Position numbers and translations under genes: made by a program. Of a DNA stretch of 64,000 bases, positions 1 through 11,463 are shown in pieces. The stretch comes from Siphonodentalium dalli. Taxonomy: Eukaryota > Mollusca > Scaphopoda > Gadilida > Siphonodentaliidae. The notes under the pieces are model-generated. The model was given only the letters and a program-made list of their open reading frames with translations, was not told the DNA's origin and ran no database searches. The stretch lies in contig CP136067.1 of the NCBI GenBank assembly GCA_032622095.1, positions 121,435,030-121,499,029 on the forward strand. Direction: 5' to 3'. The stretch's first letter is position 1, and the number at the start of each line of letters is the position of its first letter.

Positions 1-49
1 TTGGCACAGAGTTTTCGCAAAATTTCAGGAAGCTTCAGTCATGAAAGGG
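1..49. mobile_element. Right end of a truncated family-B MITE
   Basis: The window opens inside a family-B element. The sequence from TTGGCACAG through TTTCAGGAAGCTTCAGTCATG to AAAGGG matches the right end of the complete B copy at 55735-55780. The following TCAA is a probable decayed TTAA. The left part lies outside the window. Confidence 0.6.
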
Positions 50-258
50 TCAATGGCAGATGAAATACAGTGTACTGTGTAGAAGGTTAATTTTACTGGA
101 AAGTCACTCTACTGCAAAAGAACTCAACTGACAAACACGTTCAGATACACGAATAATATTACCTCCCCTTTGCTTATATATCACAGACCCGCACTTACCG
201 AGGTTAGAACTAACTTCGCCACCGCTGCCATTTGCCTAATGCAATATGTACCCTAATA

Positions 259-673
259 GGGTTGGGCGATTACATGCCAATGTAATCAATTATAATTACT
301 TTTGATTTACATGATTACGATTACTGATTACATATTTCTAAATGTAATCGATTACGATTACAATTACTTTAGTAAAATGTAACTGATTACTTTTGGATTA
401 CATCAGATTACAATTTTTAGTTTCCAACCATTTTGATCCCATCGTATAGGCATAAATAATGAAATAAATCAAATTAAAATATCAATTGTTATTGAATAAA
501 AACTTCACTATAACATGTAAACAAGGAACGAACAAATAAAACAAACAAATAATAAACACACAAGCTATTTGTGCACCAACATTTTGGGAATAGACCATGT
601 TTTATGTGTATTTATTTCAGGTGATTACTCCAAATGCTGTAATCGATTACTTTCATTACGATTACACCAACCA
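259..673. mobile_element. hAT-like MITE rich in TAATC/GATTA motifs
   Basis: The ends are inverted: GGGTTGGGCGATTAC on the left and GATTACACCAACC on the right. Just inside both ends the sequence is built from overlapping TAATCGATTAC and GATTACGATTAC motifs, which are self-complementary. GGTTGGGC ends followed by TAATC-rich subterminal repeats resemble animal non-autonomous hAT elements. I cannot define an 8-bp target duplication, and no transposase frame is present. Confidence 0.55.
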
Positions 674-1144
674 TGGTACCTTACAAACCGAGTCACCACA
701 TGGTGATGGGTCATTGTATCTTTGCTAGTGTTAATGTCAGATCAGTTGTTACTAATCAGTACATAATAGCAATCACGTTCAACGCTTGACGTACAGGTAT
801 ACACCATTGATTAAATATAAAATGTATAACAAAATTATTAAAATGAGACGACGAATTTCAGATAAATTTTCGGACACATGCTTTGTCTATAAAATGGTTA
901 TCGGGGGGATCGTCATTTCGGAAATTTCCAAGAGTTGGAAACCATGAGGTACCAACCTAATTAGGGGTGGAGTGCATGTGCATGTGCAAATAGAATTTAC
1001 CGAATTGGTGGATGTTTGGCTCTTGTTCAAGGGGATGACCTGGAGCATTGGACATTCTAATGTGGACACCCCACCACAAACATACACTCTATCTACGTCC
1101 CTGTCTCAGACGACACTTCTCATTCCAAAACGTGTACATTTAGA
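674..1144. other. Unassigned non-coding stretch
   Basis: No convincing gene or repeat seen. Two short overlapping frames on opposite strands (887-1157) look like chance. Confidence 0.4.
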
Positions 1145-2042
1145 CAGTACTATCTAAAGCAGGTTTGCAGAAAATTGTCTCGAACTCTGAATTATGGTGT
1201 CCTGTTTCCGCCATATTTCGGTTCCTTCGCGGCGAAGCAAGCGAAATAATATTAATTATTTCGGTTCCTTCCCACAAAGGAACCGAAGAAAGCGAAAAAA
1301 TCAAACGAATCAAGCGAAAAAATCAGACGGCGAAAAAACATTCAAATTAATGTTGTTATTTCGCTTGCTTCGTTTGGTTTTTTCCCTTTCGGCGGTTCCT
1401 TCGCATGCTTCGCGAAACCCAATTAACAACTACCAAGAACCAAGAAAATGTTTTTCTTGGTTGTTGTTGTTGTTGTTGGGTTTCGGGGGTTCCTTCGCTT
1501 GCTTCGGATACTTCGCAAAGCATGCGAAGGAACCGCCGAACGCGAAAAATCAACACAATGTCGCACGAAGGAAGCGAAAACCAAACGAAGCATGCGAAAT
1601 AACAATGATGTTTTTTCACTTTCGTTTGCTTTTTTCGCTTGCTATACTTTTGATTTGTTTCGCATCCTTCGGTTCCTTCGTGGTGAAGGAACCGAAATAA
1701 TTGAGATTATTTCGCTTGCTTCGCCGCGAAGGAACCGAAGCAAGCGAAAAAACAAACAAACGAAGGAAGGGAAAATTGTATGTGGCAGAAACAGGACACC
1801 ATACGCAATACACATTGAACGCTAACAGGGTATGTGTATATAAGTAAAATAAGAAAACTTTGATTTATATAACTAAAAGCTCTCTGATGTCGACTGGTGT
1901 TATCTCATATTTGCGCTTTATCGACAATATAATTTATTAGGATCATTTGGCTTCCAATTGGAGAACACCGCCTTCTTCCTGCAGACTTTAAAGATACGAA
2001 TGGCCTTCGCGATGGGTATTGCTGTTTAAAAAGTCGCGTCCG
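1145..2042. repeat. Family M repeat unit, interrupted by a MITE
   Basis: The landmarks ATCTAAAGCAGG, CTCTGAAT, CATTGAACGC, TTATCTCATATTTGCGCTTT and GCAGACTTTAAA occur in the same order as in the copies at 3.7-4.8 kb and 5.3-6.3 kb. The unit is split between CTCTGAAT and CATTGAACGC by the TA-flanked element at 1195-1801. The uninterrupted copy at 4487 shows the joined form, so this is a filled site with a related empty site. Confidence 0.6.
1195..1801. mobile_element. TA-flanked (Tc1/mariner-type) palindromic MITE
   Basis: Inverted ends TGGTGTCCTGTTTC and GAAACAGGACACCA are flanked by TA (1193-1194 and 1802-1803). The 607-bp interior is almost wholly made of rearranged forms of GAAGCAAGCGAA and GGTTCCTTCGC on both strands, so it is strongly self-complementary. 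Open frames of up to 168 aa here arise from this composition and show no transposase motif. TA duplication is typical of Tc1/mariner elements; the assignment rests on that alone. Confidence 0.7.
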
Positions 2043-2046
2043 TTAA

Positions 2047-2437
2047 CCCCTTACCCAACAGAAGGGCCCTGTGCCAATGCATTCTCTTATATATGCGAGT
2101 CGACCATAGGTCGCCTCGCATATATAAGAGAATGCATTGGCTTAACACATTAAAAATTATAAAATTGTTAAAGAATGTAAGAAAAAATGGTAAAAAGTGT
2201 TAAAAAAAGATTTTTTTAGGCCAATGCATTCTCTTATATATGCGAGGCGACCTACGGTCGACTCGCATATATAAGAGAATGCATTGGCACAGGGCATAAC
2301 TGTAACTATCACAATGTGGTAAAGTAGCCGGTTCCAATGATATCCATATTTGTATGGTTCTATTGAGACAGACCGAAGATATTTTAGGCTGTTGAAGCTT
2401 TATTTGGCAGGTTTTGGCCGGTTTGTTGGGTAAAGGG
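2047..2437. mobile_element. Family-A MITE (TTAA-flanked, two hairpin cassettes), copy A1
   Basis: TTAA (2043-2046 and 2438-2441) flanks inverted ends CCCYTTACCCAAC / GTTGGGTAAAGGG. Inside are two opposed copies of the ~72-bp palindrome (2071-2141 and 2219-2292) joined by an AT-rich linker, then a unique tail containing GCCGGTTCCAATGATATCC and GCTTTATTTGGC. TTAA duplication with CCC-starting ends is typical of piggyBac-like elements. No coding capacity. Confidence 0.8.
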
Positions 2438-2441
2438 TTAA

Positions 2442-3720
2442 AGCCGCTATAAACAGAAAGAATATTAAAATATCGACAGATTGTGTTCTTATACAAATAA
2501 TACATATCGCATAAATAGCATGTTATTGCCAAGATCGTACGGCTTGTTAGTAAACAAAAGCCATATTATGATACAGTATACATTGAGTAAAGAGTGTGCG
2601 ATACGCAAAACGCTCAAAACCGGGGAGACCCCACATGAGTGTATGTTCGTTAAAATTGACACCATATTGTTTACACGTTGACAACATACCGATATAGCGC
2701 TCGCTAATCCTCGCCACTCAAGATTTAGGTGTTGAATTGGTCACCGTGAATCACTCTCCCGGTGTTAAGAGTTTTGCTTATCGCATACTCTTTACGTGCT
2801 GTATATAAACAAATGCTCGGTTCACACAAAGTGTGTTTTTTTGATAATATTTTATTCATAAAATCATTATACTATAGTATCGGTATATTCTATTTCTAAA
2901 TTATTACCTACAACCAAGGTCATCAGCGCCTTTAAACAACCTATATATCGTAATAAACTATAATCCATGAACGCCACCAGCGAAGTGAGGTATATCATAT
3001 ATGTCGGAATAGTATCCAGGGGCCAGGACAGTACGTCATAATTTGCTCGAAAACTGTGGCAATATATCAAGCCTGGCAATTTAAACCTTCGATCTTTCCA
3101 TATTTTCCAAAGATATCAGCATGCTGTTAGACTGACGAGCTATCCCAACAAATCATCCCCCGGGGTGATGTATAAAACGTACCTACAAGCAAGATATTTT
3201 TTACATAGACAAAACGAACCAAATTGAACAAAACGTACCTTTATCATCAGGTACGTTTTTTTCCAAATGTATTGGTCAGAACGTACCTGCTTTTCCGTTA
3301 ATCCAAATAGAGATAACTCTAATCTGATATGAGCCTCTGCAAACTTGATGCATATCATGGAACTTTCCTTAATATATTCTTTTCAAGTTTTGAAATATTT
3401 GACTGTGAGAATGTCTCTTGGCTTTCGATATTCAGATGGAACTTGGTTTAAATAACTCTTCAAGTTTGTTAATGTTATTCATGGAGTATCGTGGGGTATG
3501 TGAGTACTGATTTTAAGTTCAATCGAGGTATACTTGACGCAAATTGGCTTATCGATTGTTGTATTGCGGATAGTGTCTTCACTGTCCGACTATTATTATC
3601 ACGTTTCGGTATAGACTTTGGCCGATATCTATAAACGTGTAGGTTTGGCGCCGTAAAATCAAATAATTGTTCCCACCAAGTGCTTCTCGATAACAATACC
3701 ATAGCAACTCACGTTTCAAG
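2442..3720. other. Unassigned stretch with ACGTACCT cluster
   Basis: No gene recognised. 2450-2570 resembles 62960-63090, so part of it is an unnamed dispersed repeat. At 3151-3168 there is a palindrome centred on CCCCCGGGG. From 3172 to 3295 the word AACGTACC or its complement occurs four times in both orientations. Confidence 0.35.
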
Positions 3721-3724
3721 TCAA

Positions 3725-4810
3725 AAGTACTGAAGGCTGAACCTGGCTATTATCTTTATTTTTCGCAATTGCTAATATTGCCTATATATTTACAATCCCG
3801 TATTAGCAAGTATTTATATATATATAAATCAGTATTCTCAAATGAAATATTTGACAAATTTCTAAAACCGGGTTGTAAACATTGTTATGGAATTCTGAAT
3901 AAGCATTGAACTCTAATGTATAACAGTATACGAAAACAACTTGATTTATGTATCTTGAAGGCCTCTGCTATCGATTGATGTTATCTCATATTTTCGCTTC
4001 ATCGACAATATCATTTAATGTTGGTGATCATTTAGCCCAGATATATAATACAAGTAGCACCATCAGTCAGGACGACAGAGAACCCCGGGCTTCGCCAATC
4101 CGACTTTAAACAATCTATCTACCATCACATATATTCCCAGACCAGGCAATACAATGCAACCCTCGATGTGATATATTTAATACATAGATCATGGCTTGGA
4201 GTTGACTACGCTTGTATAGTGCCGAGTGGGTGGGTTATAGTTCACAACGCACGGCATATTAAGCTGGGTACTGAACCACACGTCGCGTGACGATAGTGAC
4301 CCTTTCAGCGGTTCTACAGAGTCGTGGGTATCATCTTACTTTTCGCATATGCTATATAGTATTGCCTATATACATTCACAATCCCATGTTATCAGAATCC
4401 ACGTCACGTATATATCAGATGCTGTATTCTCAAGTGAAGTATTTGGACACAATTATCTAAAGCAGGTTGATAAATATTGGTCTGGACTCTGAATAAACAT
4501 TGAACGCTAATGTATAAAAGTAAACGAAGAAAACTTTGATCGATACATAACTTGAATGTTCTGATATCGATTTGTGTTATCTCATATTTGCACTTTATCG
4601 ACGATATCATTTATTAGGATCATTTAGCTTTAGATTGATATACCAGAAATACTATCAGTCAAGGCGGAGCAGAACCACAGGCATCTCCCAGCAGACTTTA
4701 AACAATATATTGCCATCAACTATAATCCGCGAACACGCCACACGCAACCAGGGCTGTGATCTATCTCGAATAGTGTCTGCGATCCTTGTGGCGTGTTAGT
4801 TTGATATGAC
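3725..4810. repeat. Family M, two head-to-tail units
   Basis: Two degenerate units lie in direct orientation about 596 bp apart, measured between CTGAATAAGCATTGAAC (3893) and CTGAATAAACATTGAAC (4489). Shared landmarks are TATTGCCTATATA, TTATCTCATATTT, ATCGACRATATCATTTA and GACTTTAAACAAT. No coding frame is conserved between units. Confidence 0.6.
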
Positions 4811-4923
4811 TGGTTGGAGAGTAAATAGTCGTGACTCGTTCACAGGCACGCACATCTTTGTGCCTGTAGGTTTTGGGAACTTCCTATAGGTGCCCATGGG
4901 CTCATTAATTGACGCAAATTTAA

Positions 4924-5130
4924 CCATTTGATGACTGGAGCTGCGCTGGTGCAGTATTCAAGATCATGTTCCAGTGCATGCTCTTATATATATGCGAGTC
5001 TCCCATATGGAGCCTCGCATGTATAAAAGAATGCACTGGCTTGTAAGGTCAAGGTAAATATTGTTATAGGCCAATGTATTCTCCTATATACATGTATGCG
5101 AGGCTGCCTAATGCACCAGTCATGGAAGGG
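4924..5130. mobile_element. Family-B MITE (short copy)
   Basis: TTAA (4920-4923 and 5131-5134) flanks ends CCATTTGATGACTGGAGC / CCAGTCATGGAAGGG. The interior carries a family-B form of the palindrome (4970-5041, centre CCCATATGG) and half of a second one ending near 5105, so the right side is internally deleted. Confidence 0.65.
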
Positions 5131-5339
5131 TTAATCTAGTCATGATACCAAAACAAGACATGACACATTCAAATTTGGCAGACTAGACTTATATGATCGC
5201 AGATAATATAGTCATGTTCAGACAAACATACTCGTAACTTGTAACGTGTGTTGCCAACGAAAGTCGCATGACTCACGTCGCCATTCCGCCTACAGGCACA
5301 CTGTCAGTCCGTTTAGACGTTTGGTGTCCAACCCAGGCT

Positions 5340-6310
5340 TCTCCCAACACACTTTAGACAAACTACATAATCATATTGCCACCAACTATATATAAGGGAA
5401 TGCATGCACTGACACAGTATCTTTAATGCTGTAGCTCCAGTCGTGAACCCCGCGGAAAGGTTAAGGGTTAACGCCGTTAAAGGTTAACGCCGTTGCGTTG
5501 CAGCACATTTTGGTGTGTCCAACAGCCGCAGCGTTATAACTTATATACCCTTCGATAAAACATTGTACCTGAATTTTTTTAATTCTAAAAGGATGTATTT
5601 CTGAGTAACTACTAACATACATTTTATTTATAACTTGAAAGTCTTTAACCCGTTCAATGCCAGTGGCCGATCTCATCGGCCCTAATTTACGGTCTGTAAA
5701 ATCGGCCCTAAAAAACTTAAAAATAAAAAAATAAAAAGATTTTGTTTTTTTGTTTTTTTTTGGGGGTTGAATTTTTTTGGGTATGCTTAAGCATGCTATA
5801 GCGAATTTAAAAACAAACTGGATAAAACCTTAGGGGCATGTTATAACTCAAAACTATCACCAAATATGCATAGTAATAATTTTGATGCCCATGAAAAACC
5901 TAAGATTCCCTGACACTAAACCTACAAAATAAGTCTGTTAAAGAATATAAGAAAAAATTATTAAAATTGTAAAAAATAATAACAAATAATGAAAAATTGT
6001 TAGGCCAATGCATTCTCTTATATATGCGAGGCGACCTATGGTCGACTCGCATATATAAGATAATGTATTGGCACAGGGTATATGGGTTGATACAAAAATC
6101 GGACCTGGCACTGAAAGTCTTTAATGTCGATTGGTGTTATCTTATATTTTTCGCATTCTCGATGATAGCATTGCTGCTCGAGCCTCGATGTTATTGCCGT
6201 GATCATTGAGGTCGGAAGATAATCCCGGGCTTCGAACTCCCAGTAGACTTTGAACAACTCGTTGCCATCAAGCATATTCCCAGACCTCGCAACATGTGTA
6301 ACCCGTGAAA
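5340..6310. repeat. Family M unit(s), interrupted by a family-D MITE
   Basis: The landmark ACACTTTAGACAAACTACATAATCATATTGCC at 5349 and a second unit (ACTTGAAAGTC ... TGTCGATTGGTGTTATCTTATATTT ... CAGTAGACTTTGAACAA) match family M. The second unit is split at TTAA by the element at 5649-6120. Confidence 0.5.
5649..6120. mobile_element. Family-D MITE (TTAA-flanked), inverted copy
   Basis: The left end after TTAA is CCCGTTCAATGCCAGTGG; the right end is TCGGACCTGGCACTGAAAG before TTAA (6121-6124). It carries GGCCGATCTCATCGGCC near one end, a central unique region with GTATGCTTAAGCATGC, and one palindrome (6003-6077). The same arrangement is seen in the opposite orientation at 9578-10021 and 40194-40654. 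GAAAGTCTTTAA occurs at both boundaries, longer than a 4-bp duplication. Confidence 0.75.
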
Positions 6311-6639
6311 TGATCTGTGTCGGACTGGTGTCTAACTCGCTGGCAGCTTTCAGAGTTCAATCAGTTAACACACGGATCACACTGAGTCACCATTAGTCCT
6401 ATGTTGGTGGCGCTATGCTGACATATTGAACGAAATGGAGAAAACAACTCCGCGGTAATAAAATGGGCTTATATATAAGTTATACGCCGGGTGGAAACAA
6501 TCAAGCAGTGCTCGCTAATTGAACGAACGGCGCATCGTGAATTAAAGACATATTCTGCGCTTATTTAGTGAACATTACGATTCCACTCTTTGAACGTGAT
6601 ATCCAATCAGAATGTCAAATAAGTATTATACATACTTTA
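6311..6639. other. Unassigned non-coding stretch
   Basis: No gene, hairpin or family member recognised. Confidence 0.3.
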
Positions 6640-7090
6640 CGCGCCATATATACCGTCATTCCAAAGTATGTTTGTATGTTTATTGTCCCCCTAAATAGTT
6701 ATTTTCGGGGGACTATAGAAACGGGCTCCGTCCGTTCGTCCGTTCGTCACACTTTTGAGTACCTTCATGGTGTAATCATCTCCTCCTACAGATTTCATCC
6801 CAGAGATTTGATACTTCAGAATATTGTTGCCCATATATTGAAGATGTGCAACATGTATATAGATGACGGACATTTTGAACAGAATTATTAACCCTTTTCG
6901 ACTTTTCAACATTTTTTATAATTTTCTGTATGAGGGTACCTTCATGGTGTAATCAACTCCTCCTACAGTTTTGATCGTAGATATTTGAAACTTCAGAGTA
7001 TTGTTACCCACATATTGGAGATGTGCAACATGTATATATATATATTTTTTTTACAGAGTTATTAACCCTTTTCGACTTAGAACATTTCAA
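6640..7090 (+). repeat. Retroposon-like repeat with internal ~150-bp direct duplication
   Basis: CGGGGGACTATAG followed by CCGTCCGTTCGTCCGTTCG is a word series common in animal non-LTR or SINE-like repeats. The block GGTACCTTCATGGTGTAATC ... GATGTGCAACATGTATATA ... TTATTAACCCTTTTCGACTT occurs twice, at about 6757-6905 and 6936-7080, in direct orientation. No reverse transcriptase frame. Confidence 0.45.
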
Positions 7091-8074
7091 ATTTTTTTAT
7101 AATTTCTTTAACAAAGAGGCATCGACTTGCCACGTTGTCGGGGGACACTGTCGTCAGCTGACCTTTTATTGTTATATGTTTATATATTTGAATATATATT
7201 TGTTGTAGGGAGTGGCTGTTCATCTAAGTTTTTTTTGTCGTCAAATCCCTTATCTATACACCATTTGACAATAAATTTGTTCAAATCAAAATCCGTTATT
7301 CAATTAAATGTTTTGATTGTTTGGGCGCTACCACTAAACCAGCACACAATTGTATTGCAACTGCCGATCCAGCCATATGTATGTGCTAGGCGATTGCCCG
7401 TAAAAATGACGGGTGACAAACATGATATCCAGGAACATTATGAGAATAAATGGTTTAAGCTGATAATAAACAATGTTTATTGCCAATTATTAGTGCATCT
7501 AAGTCATTTGAGGACAACGGCACATATCCCGTGACATTTTCCGTGCCGTGTTACCTCTGCATGGGCACCAAAATCGTGACAGATAAACACACAGACACAC
7601 ACAGACAAACAGTTGGCTTTTATATAGATCGATAATGTTATCATAGGCTGCCAATCCATGAAATACTGTAAAACAAATGCATGGTTGTCACACATTTATT
7701 CGTCAAGGTTATTTCTCGATAACCTAATTTTTTCTTGATTATACTTTCTGCTGCAGAAATGAGAGCAGCACGTACATGAAAATTATTCCATACTTCCTAC
7801 GATTTAAAAGGTAATTTCAAATCCTTCTGGTATGACTTCCATGCCTATAAACGTATTGCTAACCCTCAGTGCACAAGTACCAACAAGACTCGTTGTGTTA
7901 TCGCTTGCCACCAGCCAATACAAAACGAGGAATTGATTATGCCACTTGATAAATCGATGCTTAAAGGTCGCAGTGACAGTTTGCATGTTTATTTCTCAGA
8001 ATAGTTTGCTCGTTTTACACTTCGACCATATACTTTGGTGGTTCTCTCACCAAAATACGAATTAAGTTATAAGA
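7091..8074. other. Unassigned non-coding stretch
   Basis: It contains an open frame of 135 codons (7127-7534, plus strand) with no recognised domain. This is within the range expected by chance in a window of this size. No repeat family identified. Confidence 0.35.
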
Positions 8075-8440
8075 AACTAGCTGAAAGGGCGCTCTGGGAG
8101 CCTTCATTCAGCTTCGGAAGGGCACGCAGCCCCTCTGTACGCTTCGCTGACATTTTAATCGTTTAAAAAAAAAATGACTGTAAATTAAAAGGGTTTTTTT
8201 TTCAATTAAATTTTTTTTTTAGATTTAATTCAATTTAAAAACAATTTTTTTTAAAATAATTTTGACAAACAAACAGCGTTATATTTATAACATCCGCCGA
8301 GGTTCACCGAGTCATGCACCACACAAAATATTTGTTGAAATTGGTCCAGGGGTTTGGGATAAACTCGCGAACAGACAGAATATACATTCAGCCAGTTCCT
8401 TATATTATATAGATAACAAGCAAATCGACATTTCTCAAAT
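8075..8440 (+). repeat. Retroposon (RTE/SINE-type) remnant
   Basis: It starts with GGGAGCCTTCATTCAGC and GGGGC-type words shared with 49480-49565. An AT-rich spacer follows, then a tail with ACATCCGCCGAGGTTCACC, TTGTTGAAATTGGTCCAGG and GAACAGACAGA. The TTGAAATYGRTC...ACAGACAGA tail is typical of RTE-like elements and the SINEs that use them. Two further tails are at 19850-19960 and 49850-49960. Confidence 0.5.
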
Positions 8441-8636
8441 AAAGAAATATTCAACATCAAATCATCTCCACACGCAGGCCCCGTTTAGAACTATTAATTT
8501 TGTAAGTGGAGGAAATGTGCTTGAGAGTCAATAATCAATCGGGATAGCCCCGGCGTGGAATACAACATGAAGCAATGAGAGTAAACAGAAGAGCATACGA
8601 AAGATGGCCACCGACAGTTTGAATCCGATGGCAGCT

Positions 8637-9126
8637 GGTCCTGCAAATGTGCTATGATGCGGTTGGGTCCTACTGGATTGCTATGATGCTGTTAGGACAA
8701 ACTGATGCTGTTAAGAAAAAGTACCGTTATTTTTTCTAAAGTTGTATTTTTTGTGGTTTTCGAATAATCTGAGCATATCAAGGAACAGCCATTATTTGTA
8801 TAAAATATTCGAGAAACATATATTTTGCGAAATAATTGTAATACTAATTGTATTAGTTGTTGAAAATCGACTCTAATCAATTTGGCTATTCATGTTGTTT
8901 TACAAACACCAGCGCAGCCATTATTAAATTTTTCCAAAAATATATATGTTCTTGAATGTTTCATATAGACACTGGCTTTTTCTCAAATCCCATTGATTAG
9001 CCAAACACCACAAAAATGACAACTTTAGAAAAAATAACGGTACTCTTTCGTAACAGCATCAGTTTGCCCTAACATCATCATAGCAATTCAGCAGGACCCC
9101 CAACATCACAGCAGACTAGCAGGACC
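8637..9126. mobile_element. Family-C MITE with ~110-bp inverted repeats
   Basis: The arms run inward from GGTCCTGC (8637) and its complement GCAGGACC (9126). They include CTATGATGCTGTTAGG, CAAACTGATGCTGTTA and AGTACCGTTATTTTTTCTAA. Each arm is itself built from short direct repeats of the GGTCCTRC...GCTATGATG type. The centre is AT-rich and non-coding. The second copy (26237-26954) is split by a family-A element. Confidence 0.7.
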
Positions 9127-9271
9127 ACATGACCAGGGGTAGTTATAGAGATGCAGTTTGCAAGAACAGTTTAGTAACCCGATATTGTGGCGCGAAACAT
9201 ACACGTTTATAGATGTCGATCCAACGTGTATGCAAACATGTGTAAACGATATAGTTAATAATTAGAGTGGC

Positions 9272-9383
9272 TTGGAGTTGACTACGCGGGTATAGTGCCC
9301 AGTTGGATGGTATATGTCACGTCGCGAAGCGGAGTGAACTATACCCGCCCCACTGGGTACTATGCCCGCGTAGTCAACGACAA
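9272..9383. repeat. Inverted repeat (hairpin), arms ~29 bp
   Basis: TTGGAGTTGACTACGCGGG (9272) pairs with CCCGCGTAGTCAACGACAA ending at 9383, with a 54-bp loop that contains further partial pairing. The left-arm words recur at 4196-4235, which suggests a fragment of a dispersed foldback element. Confidence 0.6.
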
Positions 9384-9577
9384 GACATGCTCTATTTATT
9401 ATATTTCACCGAAAAATTCTATAACTTGTAGCATGCATACTACATAACCGTATCTTACCAACATGCACCAACTGCTGGACTGTTCAAATTTCATTCATCA
9501 GATGTTAAATGAAAACATGTACTTGTAACTCGTTTTACTGAGAACAAATACAATCAACTTATCAATAAACAGTTTAA

Positions 9578-10021
9578 CCCTTTCAGTGCCAGGTCCGATT
9601 TTTTATCAACCCATATACCCTGTGCCAATGCATTCTCTTATATATGCGAGTCGACCATAGGTCGCCTCGCATATATAAGAGAATGCATTGGCCTAACAAA
9701 TTTTCATCATTTGTTATTATTTTTAACAATTTTTTACAATTTTAATAATTTTTTCTTATATTCTTTAACAGACTTATTTTGTAGGTTTAGTGACAGGGAA
9801 TCTTACGTTTTTCATGGGCATCAAAATTATTACTATGAATACTTGGTGATAGTTTTGAGTTATAACATATGCCCCTAAGGTTTTATCCAGTTTGTTTTTA
9901 AATTCGCTATAGCAAGCTTAAGCATACCCAAACAAAATTCAACCAAAAAAAATCTTTTTTTAGGGCCGATTTTACAGACCGTAAATTAGGGCCGATGAGA
10001 TCGGCCCTGGCACTGAAAGGG
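9578..10021. mobile_element. Family-D MITE (TTAA-flanked)
   Basis: TTAA (9574-9577 and 10022-10025) flanks ends CCCTTTCAGTGCCAGGTCCG / CCTGGCACTGAAAGGG. One hairpin cassette (9621-9692) is followed by an AT linker with TTCTTATATTCTTTAAC, a unique region, and GGCCGATGAGATCGGCC near the right end. A 165-codon frame on the minus strand crosses the right boundary and is spurious. Confidence 0.8.
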
Positions 10022-10204
10022 TTAAGAGAAACATAATCGTCACAAGAATCTGTTGAAATCAAGTTCAATAATCCGAAACGCGCAGTATTTAGGTTTAGTT
10101 CTAAATGTTCACAATAATGTTTAAATTTAATTTGGACACGTCCTAGTAAATTGGTGGACACATGTATATGTATATATGTTTTCGAGATTGTTGCCTCTTT
10201 CGTG

Positions 10205-10412
10205 GCTTTTTGCAGTATGAGTTTGGTATAGTAGTGTGTTAAATTTAGCACAACACTACACACAATAGGACAATCAGAAGGCGCCATGGGTAAGGTGCAT
10301 GCAATATAGTTGGATATTGTAGCTATAGCTTGAAATTGTACAATGTATCCAAACGGGAGAACAATAATTTGTGCATTGGATGGTTTCCAGGAGCGGTAAT
10401 ACATGGTAATAT
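10205..10412 (+). repeat. Family N dispersed repeat, copy 1
   Basis: Shares CAATCAGAAKGCG, ATATAGTTGGATA, GTAGCTATAGCTTGAAA and CATTGGATGGTTTCCAGGAG with 11270-11463 in the same orientation about 1.05 kb away. Function unknown; the copies have diverged by many substitutions. Confidence 0.55.
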
Positions 10413-11269
10413 ATCAATCTCTACCAGAGCGCACCAGTCATGCTTCCTTTCTGACTCTGTAACCGGCTGGGTACTAGTCCGTGTTTCTATATTTAGCATG
10501 TGATTTTCCAGCAAAAATGGCGAAACCCGATCGCTCCCACAATGTCAAAATTTCAATGTGCTTTGAGAGCAATTCCCACACTAAAACATAATGACAGGAT
10601 GGAAAATCAGAGCGGTAGTTTTGTTGACAATTTTCGCAAGCTACTCGTCAAAATTGCAGCAAATTAGAACTCTTGTGTTTGACTTGCCGTTCGAGTTGTG
10701 ACAATGTCGTACACGTGCGTTTATACTACTATTTTGATAAAATAATCGGGAGAACCGAATAACACCGTTCGAAATATAGTTCTTCGGTTTAGTGGGACTT
10801 TTCAAACACAAGGTCCAAAATTTATTCGATATTTTGTGTGCTTAACAAGGGCAGCATGTTGCTCTGTTCGCTTAGTATATATTTTAATATCGCGGAAGTC
10901 CATCAAATGTGGGTGAAATATCGCCGGTAGCAGCGGTATTACCGAGTCATCAAGGGAGGTAAACCCTGCATGGAGTTTGGTTAACTGGCTTAACTTCGAT
11001 TAAAACGGAAATGGAAGTTATAAATAACGTCCGCTGGCATTACAAAATTAGGACTGGCCGCTTGCCAACCAAACGGAAAAACTATTAAATATATTGTCTA
11101 GCTGTGACCGGACATTTGTAAGATCATTACAATTCACCAATAAATATAATGATATACCGATATTGCAACAAGTATCGCACAATGTTTAGATAAGATTGGC
11201 CGTATCTTCAGGCGGCAACCCGATTTCAGAAATGAGTTTGTTACTATAAATAGAAAAATAATAGTAGGC
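10413..11269. other. Unassigned non-coding stretch
   Basis: No gene or clear repeat seen between the two family-N copies. Confidence 0.3.
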
Positions 11270-11463
11270 ATATAGGAATCGTACTAGGGTATTATCGTAA
11301 AATAGCATAGCAGTGTGCCGCCAATCAGAATGCGATAATGTCACGTGAGATATAATATAGTTGGATAGTGTAGCTATAGCTTGAAAGTTTACAATGCATT
11401 TAAATTGGAAAACAATCATTTGTGCATTGGATGGTTTCCAGGAGCGGTAATTCATGGTAATAT
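11270..11463 (+). repeat. Family N dispersed repeat, copy 2
   Basis: Direct-orientation partner of 10205-10412, best conserved over its last ~150 bp (TTGGATAGTGTAGCTATAGC onward). Confidence 0.55.

Noticed and set aside
1194-1700. 168-codon frame as a transposase
   Set aside because: Lies in a palindromic MITE made of GAAGCAAGCGAA words; no DDE motif, and several overlapping frames are equally open.
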